From contig NW_006920410.1 of NCBI RefSeq assembly GCF_000344685.1, forward strand, positions 1,882,608 to 1,946,607: a stretch of DNA of 64,000 nucleotides, read 5' to 3'. The position numbers and the translations under genes were made by a program. Positions 24,099-35,751 of the stretch are shown here, piece after piece; the first letter of the stretch is position 1, and each line of letters begins with the position of its first letter. The DNA comes from Gloeophyllum trabeum ATCC 11539. Lineage: Eukaryota > Basidiomycota > Agaricomycetes > Gloeophyllales > Gloeophyllaceae. The notes below the pieces were generated by a model. The model did not search any database, was not told the DNA's origin, and worked only from the letters and a program-made list of their open reading frames with translations.

Positions 24099-24114
24099 GG
24101 GGGGTCGACCCCCC
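24099..24114. repeat. 16-base perfect palindrome around a SalI-like core
   Basis: Six G, then TCGA-centred symmetry, then six C: a perfect palindrome inside the odd-composition segment at 23990-24260. It could form a hairpin or mark the middle of a small mobile element. Confidence 0.6.
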
Positions 24115-24477
24115 CTGCTAGATTTAAAGTTTAGAGACGGTTTTTGCTCGGCGAGCCTCATCAAAACTTGGTCTAAGCGAGAGCGTGACAAGACGGCATC
24201 TCGGCTTGATGCGTTTAGAGATTTAGAACTGCTCAAAACGCGTGCTAAATGCTTACGGGAAGTCATCCAGTGTAGAAGTAGAGCATTGCACAAATGCAAA
24301 AAGATATGTAGATAAATCAGTACTAATGCTACAGTGTCGTTAATCCTCCGTCTAGTCCCGAAAAGAGATATTCAATACGAAGGCCGTGCGGCTATGGCTC
24401 GTTGTGTGACGTTACGCAAGGTCCGGCGTAGAGCCGTCGCTCCATGGTAAGGGGATGAATAGTTGTCACGACATGTC

Positions 24478-26605
24478 TATGCCGGGGAAGTCTCCTTTTT
24501 GACGGGCTTGGTTGGAGAATAGCGAGATTTCTGTCGCAACCTGGGACCGAACCTACAGCAAGACTATGCATCAGCACTACCCTTTACTTTATGAGGGATC
24601 ATGGACTTACTTGACGAGGACGAATGGTATAGGCATCATCAGGGCCGCGATACATCCGAGCAATGTCGACGCCCATCGTGGATTCAGCGTATCATACATT
24701 TGAGTGGCAAATAGCTGGGGGGGGGAGTTCGTCAGAAGCAGGCTGTTTATGCATTGCACGGTCACTTACAGGGAAACCTGCACCGAACAAACTACGGACT
24801 ACCGTATTCGACGCCAAAGCAGACGCGGCAACGAACAGATAGGCGTCGATGATATAGTTGAAAAGCGACAACTGCGCATACAATATTTTTAGTGTACACA
24901 ATAACGGCATGCAAGGGATCAACTTACAAATATGAATTGGACTGACAGGCCCATCGCCAGTCCCGACATCATGGGGGCCCAATAACTGATGGACGGGTAG
25001 GAGGTCCAGCCAAACCAGAAGAATGACAGGGCGAAGATAGGTCCAGCGGGCAAGGACATCTCCAACCTCTTTTCCGGCGGAACGGGATTAGGAGCATACT
25101 GCTCGACGGCGCGTTCATAGCGAGGGTTGAAGTAGAGGAGATACTAATTAGGAAGCTGTCAGAATGTGTGTTCCTCGACATAGCGGTTTATACGTACAGC
25201 CGCGATAGCCAATGCCCCTCCAATGGGGATGGGGAGGAAGACAAGCCCTGAGGCTCCGTAGTTCAGGCCATGACCTTCCGTGAAGACAATGGGATAAGCT
25301 TCGAAGAGCAGATAGATGCAACCGTAGACGAACTGCAAACAAAATCAGTATACGCAAGCAGAAGCACTAGGAACTGATACTGACGCTCATGTACAATGTA
25401 ATGGCGATCAACATGGGCTCCCGGAAGAGAATGCGGAACGGACGAGCAAGGATGTGCTCCAACCGCTTAGTAAACGAGAGCTTATTTCTCTCAAAGGGAG
25501 CATAGTACCGTTCATCGCCTGTTTCCTTTCGTCGCTGTACAGCCTTCTTAACGAGCAAGATAGGCCTATGCAAGTAAACCGTTCAATATACGATACATGA
25601 AAAGCTGGTGAGGCACTTACTCGTAAGTCTCCGGGATGGTAAACACGATCTGCAGGAAGCAAACACCAGCCTGACAAAGTTATCAGCACACATCAGATGG
25701 ATCTCAGTACGGAGCAGAAACATACGTATATCGTTAGGACCCAAAAGACCCATCTCCACGATGCACCAGCCACGGTAATGTACCCACCAACAGTGGGACC
25801 AATGGCAGGGCCGGCAAAAGGTGCGATCGTGAAGAGAGACATAGCCTTTCCTCGAGATTTCGCATCCCAGATGTCCGACAGGATAGCACTAGTGTTTTCT
25901 GTCAGCCTAGATATGTGGGGGCAAGGGATCCTTTTGGACGTACCCGCTATTTGTCATAGGTGCTGCGGCAAAGATACCACCTAACAAACGGAAAACAAGA
26001 ATGGACCCCGTGTTGGGCGACAGTGCGCACCCCACTTGGAAACACTGCCAGGCAGTTAACGTACCGCAGATATTGACAGGAGTATATACACTTACAGTGT
26101 AGAATCCGAACCCTATTAAAAACACTATTCGCCGACCATACTGCTCAGATAGGGGACCCCAAAATAATGGACCGACACAATAACCGGCTACGAATAGAGA
26201 GATGGCGAGAGTCGCGACTTCTTGACTCATGTGGAATTCTTCTATTAGCTGCACCACAACCCCTGACGGGGCTGAACTCGCAAATGTCCTAGAGAAGAGT
26301 CAGTGGTGCTAACCAGGGCGCATAGGATCGACGTACGCATTCAAGAGCAGCAGTCCTCCAGTTACTGTAATGTACCACTTTCGCCATACAGCCATATTCT
26401 AAGTACAGTACAGGTCAGACCCAGACTCATATGCCAGAACGACATCATCACGTACTTTCGGATTTTGTGGGTCACCCTCCTCAAACCTCACTTCGAACGG
26501 ATCAAATCCGCCTTTCTCGTTAGGCTCCGGATAGGCTTCATGATGGAGTTCGGCGTTCTCATCACCGGAAACGATAGTGGATGTGCGACTGACGCTGGCC
26601 GACAT
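24478..26605 (-). CDS. MFS transporter, DHA1 drug/polyamine:H+ antiporter type
   Basis: Twelve-helix exporter of the DHA1 branch. The start at 26605 opens a polar cytoplasmic N-terminus (MSASVSRTSTIVSGDENAE). Family motifs follow: FEEGDPQNP before helix 1; ISLFVAGYCVGPLFWGPLSEQYGRR (motif A, about 26110-26200); FRLLGGIFAAAPMTNSG near 25960; after an intron, motif-C-like PAIGPTVGGYI near 25780-25810; then RYYAPFERNKLSFTKRLEHILARPFRILFREPM. The C-terminal helices include LASNTVVRSLFGAGFPLFA and the typical MYDTLNPRWASTLLGCIAALMMPIPFVL. A last intron leads to RYSPTKPVKKETSPA, stop 24478-24480. Relatives export polyamines, azoles or self-made toxins; no biosynthetic cluster is present here, so the substrate is open. 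It shares a 228-base divergent promoter with WRAP73. Confidence 0.88.
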
Positions 26606-26833
26606 GGGGAACCAACAACGTCCAGCAAGAAAACGGGGAATAAAGTGCGCATGGCGATAGCAGTATTATAAAGGCGGATAGAGCGTCCGAGAGACCGTAA
26701 AAGCTGATGACATATTAGACTGGAGCGCACCAATCGGCCAGACTCGCACGCAAACGCTCCGCCACCAGCGCCAACCGGAACCGTCCAGAACAGTTGCCGC
26801 CGGCTTTTCCTTTGTGCCTGTCCCCTCTTGATT

Positions 26834-28797
26834 ATGGACTTCACAGAGATCTACAAACAAACATCCTCGCTTGTCGCGTTCAGTCCTGGCGCTCAGTTTA
26901 TTCTGACTGCTGTGCAAGACCGTCTAGTCGTGCGCCGCTCTGACACTCTGACTATCACGCGAACCTGGCCGGTCGACGCGTCTCCCTCGGCGACCGAAAC
27001 TGCGCTGTCCAACTCCAAACCGAAGTCAAACGCCCCGGGATCTAGCTCTTCGCTGAGCAATGCATGGATTACTCATATCGGCTGGGCTTGTGACTCGGAG
27101 TACATACTAGCTGCGTGTGCAAAGAGGGGTGTTGTAAACGTTTTCAAGATCAGGGACGAAGATTGGTCTGCCCGCATTGAATCCGGCGCAGAAGGGCTCG
27201 TGAAAGCGGAATGGGCTCCGGACGGACGGACGGTCCTGTGTTTCTCTGCATGGGGGGTGCGTATTTGTCATTCCATTCTCGTCATATCGTCCGCTTTGAT
27301 CTCATCATGTGGCCTCAGTTAAGAGTGACAATCTGGTCCTTAGTAAGTGGCACAGCCACATATATCCAGTTCCCTGTGCACGCGGATCGGGGTATTGTAT
27401 CGTTGCTCAAGCACTGCGTGCGTCACCTCACGTATCTCTCACAGGTTACGCGTTCCGTGCCGATGGTCGATATTTCATCTTAGCGGAACGACATAAGTCC
27501 AGGGAGACTTTGGGCCTTTACGACACCGAAGACTCTTATAAGTTAGTTAGGGTAAGAGTGGTCGATCCGTCGAGCCCGGACTGCCGAATTTAGGGAACGC
27601 TATAGCATTATCCTCTTCCCACAGCTTCGCTGTCTTCATTGTCAGTTTCTCCGACCGGTAACCATGTAGCAGTGTGGGAGGGCCCTCTGGAAGTACGTGC
27701 TCTATGTCCGTTGGGACGTGACTGGGTCGATGACTTCTTCATACCGATAAAGTATAAGCTATACATTTTGACATTAGCAGGCGAGATTCTAGCCTCATTC
27801 TCTCCGGATCCGGATCCCGGTCTTGGCATACGCTCAGTAGCATGGCATCCTGGCGGAGCCTTTTTAGCAGTCGGTGGCTGGGATGACAAAGTGAGCACCC
27901 GTCTCATTCGAACGACACACTGAAACCTACATGACTAGATTTACATGTTAGATAGTTTAAGCTGGTCACCAGTAGCCGTACTGGAACTTCCGAGGCGCAT
28001 ACCCGCTGGCATTGTGAGTATCCCAGTCTCCTTCCGCCGGCACTTGACAAACTTTCTACAGGCGACATGGCGAGAACCGACGGGATGGTTCGAAGCTACG
28101 CAGGGTCGAGGTTTCTTATCGTGTGCGCACCTGCCTAGTCCTCGGTCTATTCTCCGCTCTCATATGCCGTCCAGTTGAACGACTGCAGGGATCGCAAACC
28201 ATACCGGTGACTCGTCCCGACCTGACTAAAGCACATCCGAAGAATGGTGTTATACAGTTACAATGGAACAAATCAGGAACCTGCCTCATGGCTCGGTTCG
28301 GTAAGCTTACCACTTATGAGTCTTCACTGATCTTCACCTGTCGTTTGCTAGAAAATGCGCCGAGCATAGTCAACATCTACTCATTTCCTACTCAGTCCGA
28401 GAGCTTCGTGCCAAAGCTGCGTAGCGTTCTCATCCTATCAAACCCAGTATTGCAAGCGCACTGGAATCCAGTGAGAGCAGGAAGTTTGGCTGCCTGCTGC
28501 GGCAATCGAGCACTCTACACGTGGAGCGACGAGTGGGTGGGAGAGAGCGGGGAGGAAGAGGAGATGGCTGAATGTATAGGAGTGCCTGCAAGTGAGTCAT
28601 CCAAGAGGTCCGGTTCTCTCGCCCGGCCCCCTGTTTGTTTGACTGGTTGCAAGACAATACTGACCAATGCACTAGAGAAATTGGATGTAAGGGAGGTTAA
28701 ATGGGCGCCTGATGGCAAGGGACTCCTTTTGCTTGACAAGGATACGTTCTGCTGCGCCTTTGAGGTGGAAGCAGACGATGAGAATGGAGGCACCTAG
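26834..28797 (+). CDS. wdr8: WRAP73/Wdr8-type WD40 protein of centrosome or spindle pole body
   Basis: The ATG at 26834 starts MDFTEIYKQTSSLVAFSPGAQFI, the WRAP73 N-terminus. It is followed by the WD-like block near 27070-27150 (WITHIGWACDSEYILAAC, then VVNVFKIRDEDW) and SGAEGLVKAEWAPDGRTVLCFSAWG. Later blocks include PTGNHVAVWEGPLEYK-like near 27650, VAWHPGGAFLAVGGWDDK near 27840-27890, and near the end VREVKWAPDGKGLLLLDKDTFCCAFE. About seven short introns are present. In fission yeast and animals Wdr8/WRAP73 acts with Msd1/SSX2IP to anchor microtubule minus ends at spindle pole bodies or centrosomes; this role is inferred by family. The stop is at 28795-28797. Confidence 0.87.
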
Positions 28798-29038
28798 GCT
28801 GTTGCTGCATCTTACTTCTTGATTATTCTGTCCCCTGCGTACAATAGTTTACAATAGTGTGCTCATATTTCAACAGTACTGCTTCAGTACTCATCGTTCC
28901 GTGATCCCGTCCGGCATTCTACCGGCGTCTTGTAATGTGGCCGGGCCCAAGCTTCCTTTGGCGTGACGCGTCACGGATTCAACATGTCTTTGCCACAATC
29001 GCGCTCAGGACAGCGGCCTTGCCATTGAACCATACACT

Positions 29039-31830
29039 ATGTCTGCGACGCCAGGCCCTGCTCCGCCCTCTCCCGATCCAACTCCTAGCACCTCGCAAGA
29101 ATCCGTTCAGCCTACCATCGAGGCTGTAGACCGACTGGTCTTCGATTATCTTCGGAATAGAGGATTTAGGGTTCCTGAACAAGCTGTCCCTGATGGAGTT
29201 GAAGGAGCCTCGCCCGACGACAAGGGCAAAGCGCCGGAACTGCCACCTCCCCAGACAATCTCTTCGGAGGAACTCATCAGGAGACTGGCTGTCTTCTCCC
29301 AAAAGCCGACGCAACCAGGCGAGAATGCTCTCAAGGACTCGGCGAATGTTCTGCAGGAATTGTCCTCTGCAGGAGGCTCTATCAATATACAGAACTTGAT
29401 CGCGAGTATTGGATCTATAGGCGCCGAGGAAATACTCTCTTCAGACCCCACGGATAAAACGGAAGGATTCAGGGATTTGGAGGCTTGGGTAGATGGGTCA
29501 TTGGACATGTATCGTGTCAGTAGCCTCACCGTGGTGACTTAGGTCTTGTCTCAATATCATATACCTTCCAGCCTGAGTTCAGACCCATTCTGTTCCCTGT
29601 CTTCGTCCACTTTTATCTTGATCTCATCCAGTCCGGATTTAAGGAAGCTGGTACGTGAACCCGTGAAGAGTGTGCATGCTGTATGCCCTGAGCATGTCCA
29701 TGCAGCGGTTCGTTTCTTCTCTGAATTTTCGCCGTCTCTGGCGGCGGCCCATAACAGCACCTTACACCACTTGTCCACACTTCTGCTGCCCGCCCACGTT
29801 CAAAACGACGAATTGGCACAGCGCTTTCGAAATGAGAAGTATGTTATCCGGATGAGCAGATCCGGGTTCAGCCTCCTAATAGGATGGCTCACGGAGGGTA
29901 TAGGTGGAGAGGATATGGGCAGTGGGGAGGGATTTTCGGGAGAGAAAGGCAAAAGAGGTCGCTCCGCGGTCATGCGAGTCGTCAACAATCACCTCAAATT
30001 CGACGGTAATGCCCTGTTTATCTTCGTTCTTAATCAGTCTATTCATGGCGAACACAGTTACTACTTCGAGCACGACCACTGTGTCTCCGACTGCATGGGA
30101 GGAGAACACCGGGCTCCTTTCATCATTGATACCCCGTACGAATGGCACCGGGCCTACCCACACGAACGCCCAAGCATTTAATTCAGCTCAAGGACAGCTG
30201 AAACTGGGTCCCGCACCTATGTCCGAAGAGTTGAGGAATGAGACCGAACGTGTACTACAGGAAAAAGCTCTGGTAGAGCACGATCCTAGCGCACAATATG
30301 ACATCCATTACACTCGTCCACAACCACCGCCGGGCGTCGTGGCACCCTCCCTTTCTGACCTCCCCCCTCACCCGCCAACGTTCAAGTCTATCGACGTTCA
30401 GCGGGAGGTAGAGAGAGTCCGAGACGCGAAGAAACGCATACGACTGGAGCCTTCTGCACTCAATAACATCGACCCCAACTCGCCTCAAGCCGCAAATGTA
30501 ATGGCAAGGGCTTTACCCAGCATATGCTGTTATACCATACACGATGCTCCTGAGGGGTCAGTTCAAGCCTTTTTCAATTGGTTTCGCTCGACGACTGACA
30601 TGTACCAGAGTGCCATCTTGCACCTTTTCACCTGATAGCACCCTCATGGCCGCAGGATTCGCCGAAAGTTATATCCGACTGTGGAATTTGAGGGGCGAGA
30701 AGCTGAAGGGGATGCGAAGTGATTTCGTGTCAAGTACAGTGAATGGTAAGCCGTTGTCCTATCTCAGAAGGCATAGCTAAGGAGATCCACAGCTAACAAC
30801 CTGAGAAAGTTGAAAGAGAGAGGAGGGAGTGCAACGCGAAAACTCATAGGCCATAGCGGGCCTGTCTACTCGCTATCTTTCGACCCCTTGAGCGGCTCTG
30901 CTGCTCCACCGAAATACCTGCTATCATCGTCCGCTGATGCCACAGTGCGACTATGGTCCATGGACACCCTGACCAATGTGGTGGCGTATAGAGGACATCA
31001 AAACCCAGTGTGGGACGTACAATGGAGTCCTATGGGAATCTATTTTGCTACTGCAAGTCGTGATCGAACCGCGAGACTTTGGTCAACAGACAGGGCGAGC
31101 GCGTTGCGCATATACGCAGGACATCTCAGTGACGTCGATGTATGTCGGCTCCCTGGATTCGCTTCGTGCTTCACTGAAGGCATGTTCCTCTAGGCCGTCA
31201 GATTCCACCCGAATTCGTTGTATTTAGCAACCGCCTCTAGTGACTGGACTGCGCGGTTATGGGACGTACAGCGAGGTAATTGTGTCCGGGTGTTCATTGG
31301 CCATCAAGGGATTGTGTCCACCCTTGCCTTCAGTCCTGACGGTCGGTACCTGGCCAGTGCAGGTAAGCACCAGAAGTTCTATCTTACTGCCACTTTGACA
31401 CGCATCCTTCAGGGGAGGACAATGCCATCAACCTCTGGGATCTGGGCTCCGGCCGACGTGTCAAGAAAATGACCGGCCACACCGCATCCATATACTCTCT
31501 TGCCTTCAGCACAGAGTCGTCCCTCCTTGTCAGCGGAGGGGCTGACTGGACCGTCCGGTGCTGGGATGTCAAGGGTGCTGGAGGCTTGCCCGGAAAACGC
31601 GAGAATGGTATGGTGAACGGTACGGCCACACCGAAAAGCCGTGAAGAAGAAGGTATTGAGACGTAAGTGACGGTTTCTTCAAGTGCGAATCGATCCTGAG
31701 GAAGCTTCGTTATAGGACGGACCTCGTGTCTACCTTCCCCACCAAACGGACTCCCATTATCAACGTCCAGTTTACGCCTCGTAATCTGTGCTTGGCGGCT
31801 GGACCCTATCTTCCTCCAGATCCGCGGTGA
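29039..31830 (+). CDS. taf5: TFIID subunit TAF5 (WD40 repeat)
   Basis: A general transcription factor scaffold in TFIID (in some fungi also in SAGA). After a Pro/Ser N-terminus comes a LisH-like segment ([24 protein letters not shown], about residues 26-50), then the conserved TAF5 NTD2: [22 protein letters not shown] after an intron with donor GTCAGT at about 29516, and [20 protein letters not shown]. From about 30610 the C-terminal WD40 repeats follow: [104 protein letters not shown] and [23 protein letters not shown]. The final exon encodes [21 protein letters not shown], and the stop is at 31828-31830. About eight introns are present. Order and motifs make the call secure. Confidence 0.93.
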
Positions 31831-32161
31831 CATTGTACTCTTATGCTATGCATGTATCTATCTTGCTGTATCCATATGTGGGGAGGTGTATATTTCAACA
31901 TATAGAACGGGGGGCGAGCGCGCAGTGACCCCGCGTACTATTTAACCGCGATTCATCCAGTTACGGTGGCTGCGAGGGTCACGTGCACCGTGCTTCATTC
32001 GCCACAGCGACTCCGACCGTGACTGCTCTGGACATCGTCCTTTCTTCTCATTGCAACATCGCGTCGATACGTGTTACAGACATACCAGCCGCATACGAGA
32101 CCACGTATAGGATAGCATACATCCTCAGTGTCGTCCCCCTGTCGACCGCCTGAAGCCCGCC
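31831..32161. other. Intergenic region, TAF5 to the small basic protein
   Basis: This 331-base space holds the TAF5 3' UTR and the promoter/5' UTR of the next gene. A GGGGGGCGAGCG tract and a GGTCACGTGCACCGTG stretch (containing an E-box-like CACGTG) lie near 31910-31990. No gene is visible. Confidence 0.45.
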
Positions 32162-33031
32162 ATGGGTGATCGAATGGATGTTGAAGCCACCAATGTCTCT
32201 CACCGTCAAAATCAGGAGGACTTCCAGAACATACCCGCTGCGGTGTTGAATACTCAAGGTCCGTAGCAGGGTGTTCTCATATGTCTGGGTTCGAATTGAC
32301 CAGAATGCATGTCGATGATGCCGTGTTGGCGCTTATGAATCGCGTCTGTCACATTACAGCTGCTCAGCAGCCAGGATTCCGCGACATTCCAGTGAAAGTG
32401 CACATTAGACGTCCTGACAAGGATACATGGTCGTACCTTGGCCGCGGGGTAGCGTCTCATGAAGTGTCAGGGCAAGCATCCCGAGTCGGTACGTCGGCGT
32501 CTCGTTAGTTCGCACAAGTCTCCAGTTGTGATCGAGGACCCACACAGTTATTCGTTCCGCATCTACAAACAAAGTATGGACAACATTTGGCGAGGTAGAC
32601 CTTCTGCACGCTCGTCCTCTCAGTAGAATCTCACGCGTCCGTTAGGGCTCTGAAGTTCAAGCCGAGAAACGAGGCAACTTCGTCGTAATAGGCTGTGTGG
32701 ATGGCAATAGGGTTGTTTCTTGGTCATTGAATGTGCGTGCTGTGTCCTCTCAGCCCGTTTGGTAACCCTGACCAGGTGTGCGTTCTAGGCTCTCAATAAC
32801 AACGATACTCTCCGCTTACTGGCCATGGTGGAGCTCGCCTGCTACAAGAGCCGAACGCTTACCACGGATCCCAGACTGCACACTAAAATACGGAGGCGTA
32901 TCGAAAGAGTGATTAGAGAAGACCGCCGCAAAAGGCACAAGAGACGAAAGGATCAAGATGCCATGGTGGATGCCTTTGCTAAGCATTCCCTTAGTGAGCC
33001 CCCCAGAGAGGCATCTATGGAAGAATCTTGA
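32162..33031 (+). CDS. Conserved-looking small basic protein of unknown function
   Basis: I do not recognise a named family. Five exons (32162-32258, 32360-32488, 32548-32594, 32646-32732, 32789-33031) sum to 603 nt in one frame, giving 200 aa. The acidic/polar N-terminus (MGDRMDVEATNVSH) leads to a compact beta-rich-looking core with alternating hydrophobics (DIPVKVHIRRPDKDTWSYLG; SRVVIRSASTNKVWTTFGE; GNFVVIGCVDGNRVVSWSL). A helical tail is very rich in Arg/Lys (TKIRRRIERVIREDRRKRHKRRKDQD). The tail looks like a nuclear localisation signal or nucleic-acid-binding helix. Splicing across five exons without a stop, and sensible residues at each junction, support a real gene. The first intron (101 nt) is long for this region and may hide an extra exon. 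Confidence 0.65.
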
Positions 33032-33580
33032 CCGGTAAGCAAATACCAGACTATACGTTTAGCCTTGGGTCTAACCATATCCCCCTGAAGCCACGCATGT
33101 ATCACAGCTGTACTCCGCATCTGTATCTTTCCCACCGCACGTCTATCGTTTCAAGTCCTAATGTATTCTATCGTCATTTCGTCGCTTTGCCCTTCGTCCG
33201 TTGTGGACTTCACCATGTACATCTTGCTGTCCTAGCTAGCCCGTCGTCGGATTATCCTTATCACCTTACCTTTTCAGTAAATATGCATGTAAAGAGCATA
33301 CACAAGGTTTCGGATCGAGATATGTTGTGATTCGACAACGATGTTGACAACATCCTTGTAAACTATCGGGTACATATCCTGCAACCGGTACGCATCAATG
33401 CGTGTTGCTCGGAAGAGAATACAGACAATGCCATGAACGAGCGGGTCAGCGGAGGGAAGTGAATAAATATTGTAAATATATGGCGTTCCTCGTACAAAAC
33501 GCGCAAGGAGTGGAAGGGTGCTAGAACCAAACAGTCCGCTGGACTTGATACAGTGCCCTTCGCTTATAAAAGCGGTCGGG
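33032..33580. other. Convergent intergenic region
   Basis: This 549-base space lies between the 3' ends of the small basic protein (+) and the membrane protein (-). It is AT-richer than the genes, as expected for 3' UTRs. Open frames here (33028-33330 +, 33274-33588 -) lack motifs. Confidence 0.5.
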
Positions 33581-35334
33581 TCAGCCATGAGGTGGCGAAC
33601 GAAGAGGGTCTAGGCCTGGAGGGGTAGTTGGTGGCTGCTCTTGCTCCGTGGCAGCAGAGGAGGAAGCCTGGACACCAACCTGTGGTGCAAGCCCAGCTAT
33701 CGGCTTACGAGCCTCGCTGTATTGTGGCGGCAACTCCACCACCCCATTCTCATCCGGCATAATTTCCTCGAGATCATTATGCAGGATAAATCGTGGAGGC
33801 GGTTGATACGATGTGACACCAGCCATGGCGGCCTTTCTACGACCCGCGGAGGACATAGAGTGCTGTGACTGGTGCCTCTGCCTTCGCGAGCCTTCGGTAG
33901 TTACAGGAGTCTCTAGCTGAGACGCCGTGGACGGTGCGTAGGGGTTATATGAGGCATTATCATGGCCAGGCATGGGTGGAACGGGGTAGGACGCCGAGGT
34001 ACCGTCCCGAGGGTCGAAGAACGCCGCCTCTGAAGGTGCTGAGCTGTGTGGCATATGCGCGGTACTGGGCGTGTACGGATAAGGAGAGATCTGCTGTGAC
34101 ACGGGCTCCGCTAGATCGACGGAGTCTAGCCTGTGCGAATCACGCCGTGCTGAGTACGGCCATCTGTTTCGACGGTTCCTCAGGAAGAACAGGAGCAGAG
34201 TGGCAATGATGGCGGCTGCGATCAGTCCTCCAATCACGACACCCGCAATCACGCCCGCAGACACGGTCCCAGAGCTCGCAGTAGTGGAAGCCGCTGGTGG
34301 GGCAGAGGTAGTGCTTGCACCGGAGCCGGCGGTAGTGCTAGCACTTGCGGTCGGACTTGCTGTGGCCGATGTAGCCGAAGGGGGGTTCGCTGTAGAAGTC
34401 GGAGAGTTCGAATTAATGCAGGACGTGTCGTCCGATATACCGACAATCTGCACGTCTGAGCTGCCGCCTTGCCGGCCCGCGGAATCCGTCATAACGAAAA
34501 TTAAGGACGTGCCCGCCCCAGCATCTGCGACCCAGTCGAATGATGTCGGGCCTGTTGGTGGATGTAGATAGAATATTTGTCCTCCAGGAACGAGACCCTG
34601 ATAGAGGCATGGTGATCTATAGCGCCTTCGTACACATGACTGAGGTCGTTGCTTACCATGATCGTTACAGGTTGTACGGCGCCCGAGTAAGCACTGAATG
34701 TATACGGACTACGACAAACAGTTGATATGTGGGCAGACACGCTGCGGTCAGGTCGTTACTCACCGGCACTGTTGCAGGGCTGAGAAGGATAACGGGCTTT
34801 TCAGGTTTGAGCTGAAGCGAGGTTACAGAAGGCCTACCTGTATTCAGCTGATATTCAAATGCTACACCAGGGTCGGTCGTATTGCATTGCTTATTCCCCA
34901 CAGATTTCCCCACCGCGATTAATTCTGAGACGCCTCCAGATCCGAACCCGGTTGCATCAGACATGACCACTGCTATCTTATGATTGCTTTCGAAGGGAAC
35001 CTGCGTTTGGTACGACCCTTTGCCATCGCTAAAGGCTGAAGAAGGAATGGAAATATTGCGAGGTGTACCGAAAACCTGTCCATATCCCATGAACGCATGG
35101 TACGGGGTCAGGCTTAAAAAATGGGCATACAGGAATGAAGGAAAGCTGGAAAGGTGCAGTTCCGCCTTTACTCAAATATAAGCATTCACTACCCCAAGCG
35201 AAAACTCATGACTATTCACCTGTCCATGTCACGGTGAGGTCATCGCATTGCGTCGGGGTACCGAACGAGAAAGAAAAGGCCTTAGCGACAGAAGGCAGGA
35301 AGCACAGGATCCAAGAGAATGTCAGCGAACGCAT
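33581..35334 (-). CDS. Single-pass cell-surface membrane protein, Ser/Thr-rich, unknown function
   Basis: The start at 35334 gives a clean signal peptide (MRSLTFSWILCFLPSVAKA), then an extracellular region that opens FSFSFGTPTQCDDLTVTWTG. It contains FGTPRNISIPSSAFSDGKGSY, SDATGFGSGGVSELIAVG, CNTTDPG and TDSAGRQGGSSDVQIVGISDDTSC: two Cys pairs in probable beta-sandwich repeats. A mucin-like Ser/Thr/Ala stretch (about 34230-34400) precedes one membrane helix (VIAGVVIGGLIAAAIIATLLLFFL, near 34180-34250). A basic stop-transfer (RNRRNRW) and a Pro/Ser/Tyr-rich cytoplasmic tail end at 33581. Signal peptide, glycosylated stalk, one helix and a tail are the layout of fungal wall-stress sensors (Mid2/Wsc-like), but no WSC domain is present, so sensor function is a guess. 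Similar proteins occur in many Agaricomycetes. Confidence 0.75.
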
Positions 35335-35751
35335 ATATGCATAGAGGCGACGAAAAAAGCGAGAAAAGGGAGAGCGTCTGAGCAGCGACGGGCAGGGGGT
35401 GGGAGCGGATGAGTTGAGGCAGCGTAAAGGGCGTCCTGATAGCCCTGAGGAGCTCACCCGGACACTGCCCACCAAACATGTTACGTAAACGACATCGCTA
35501 AGAGTGAAGAAGGTGGCAAGCACCGCCACTGTACCTTCGCGACGACGCCAATCACTCCTTCCCACAGTGGTAATTGGCTAAATGGACTGCATCGCAGGCG
35601 TATCGAGCCATGTCCACAACGCTAGTGAATGATTTGACCGGGTAAGATGTGGCATACATAGGAATGCTTACTGATACAAATCAAGAAAGCGCTACAGAAG
35701 ATTAATTTGTTGTGACTAGACGAATAAATGGACCTCAAAGGAAGATAATCC
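35335..35751. other. Intergenic region: promoter of the surface protein and 3' flank
   Basis: This 417-base space lies upstream of the minus-strand surface-protein gene. It has purine-rich runs on the + strand near 35345-35400 (pyrimidine-rich on the coding strand), typical just before a start codon. No further gene is visible. Confidence 0.5.

Larger units (their letters stand above)
23482..24477. other. Intergenic region with a GC palindrome and a possible repeat
   Basis: This 996-base space lies between the GGT promoter and the 3' end of the next minus-strand gene. At 23990-24260 the sequence is unlike its flanks. It is rich in CTAAGCGAG, GTTTAGAG and GATTTAGA words, has a perfect 16-base palindrome at its centre, and is open in two frames on opposite strands (23995-24315 + and 23862-24299 -). 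It may be a short non-autonomous transposon or its relic; I could not define terminal repeats. Confidence 0.35.
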
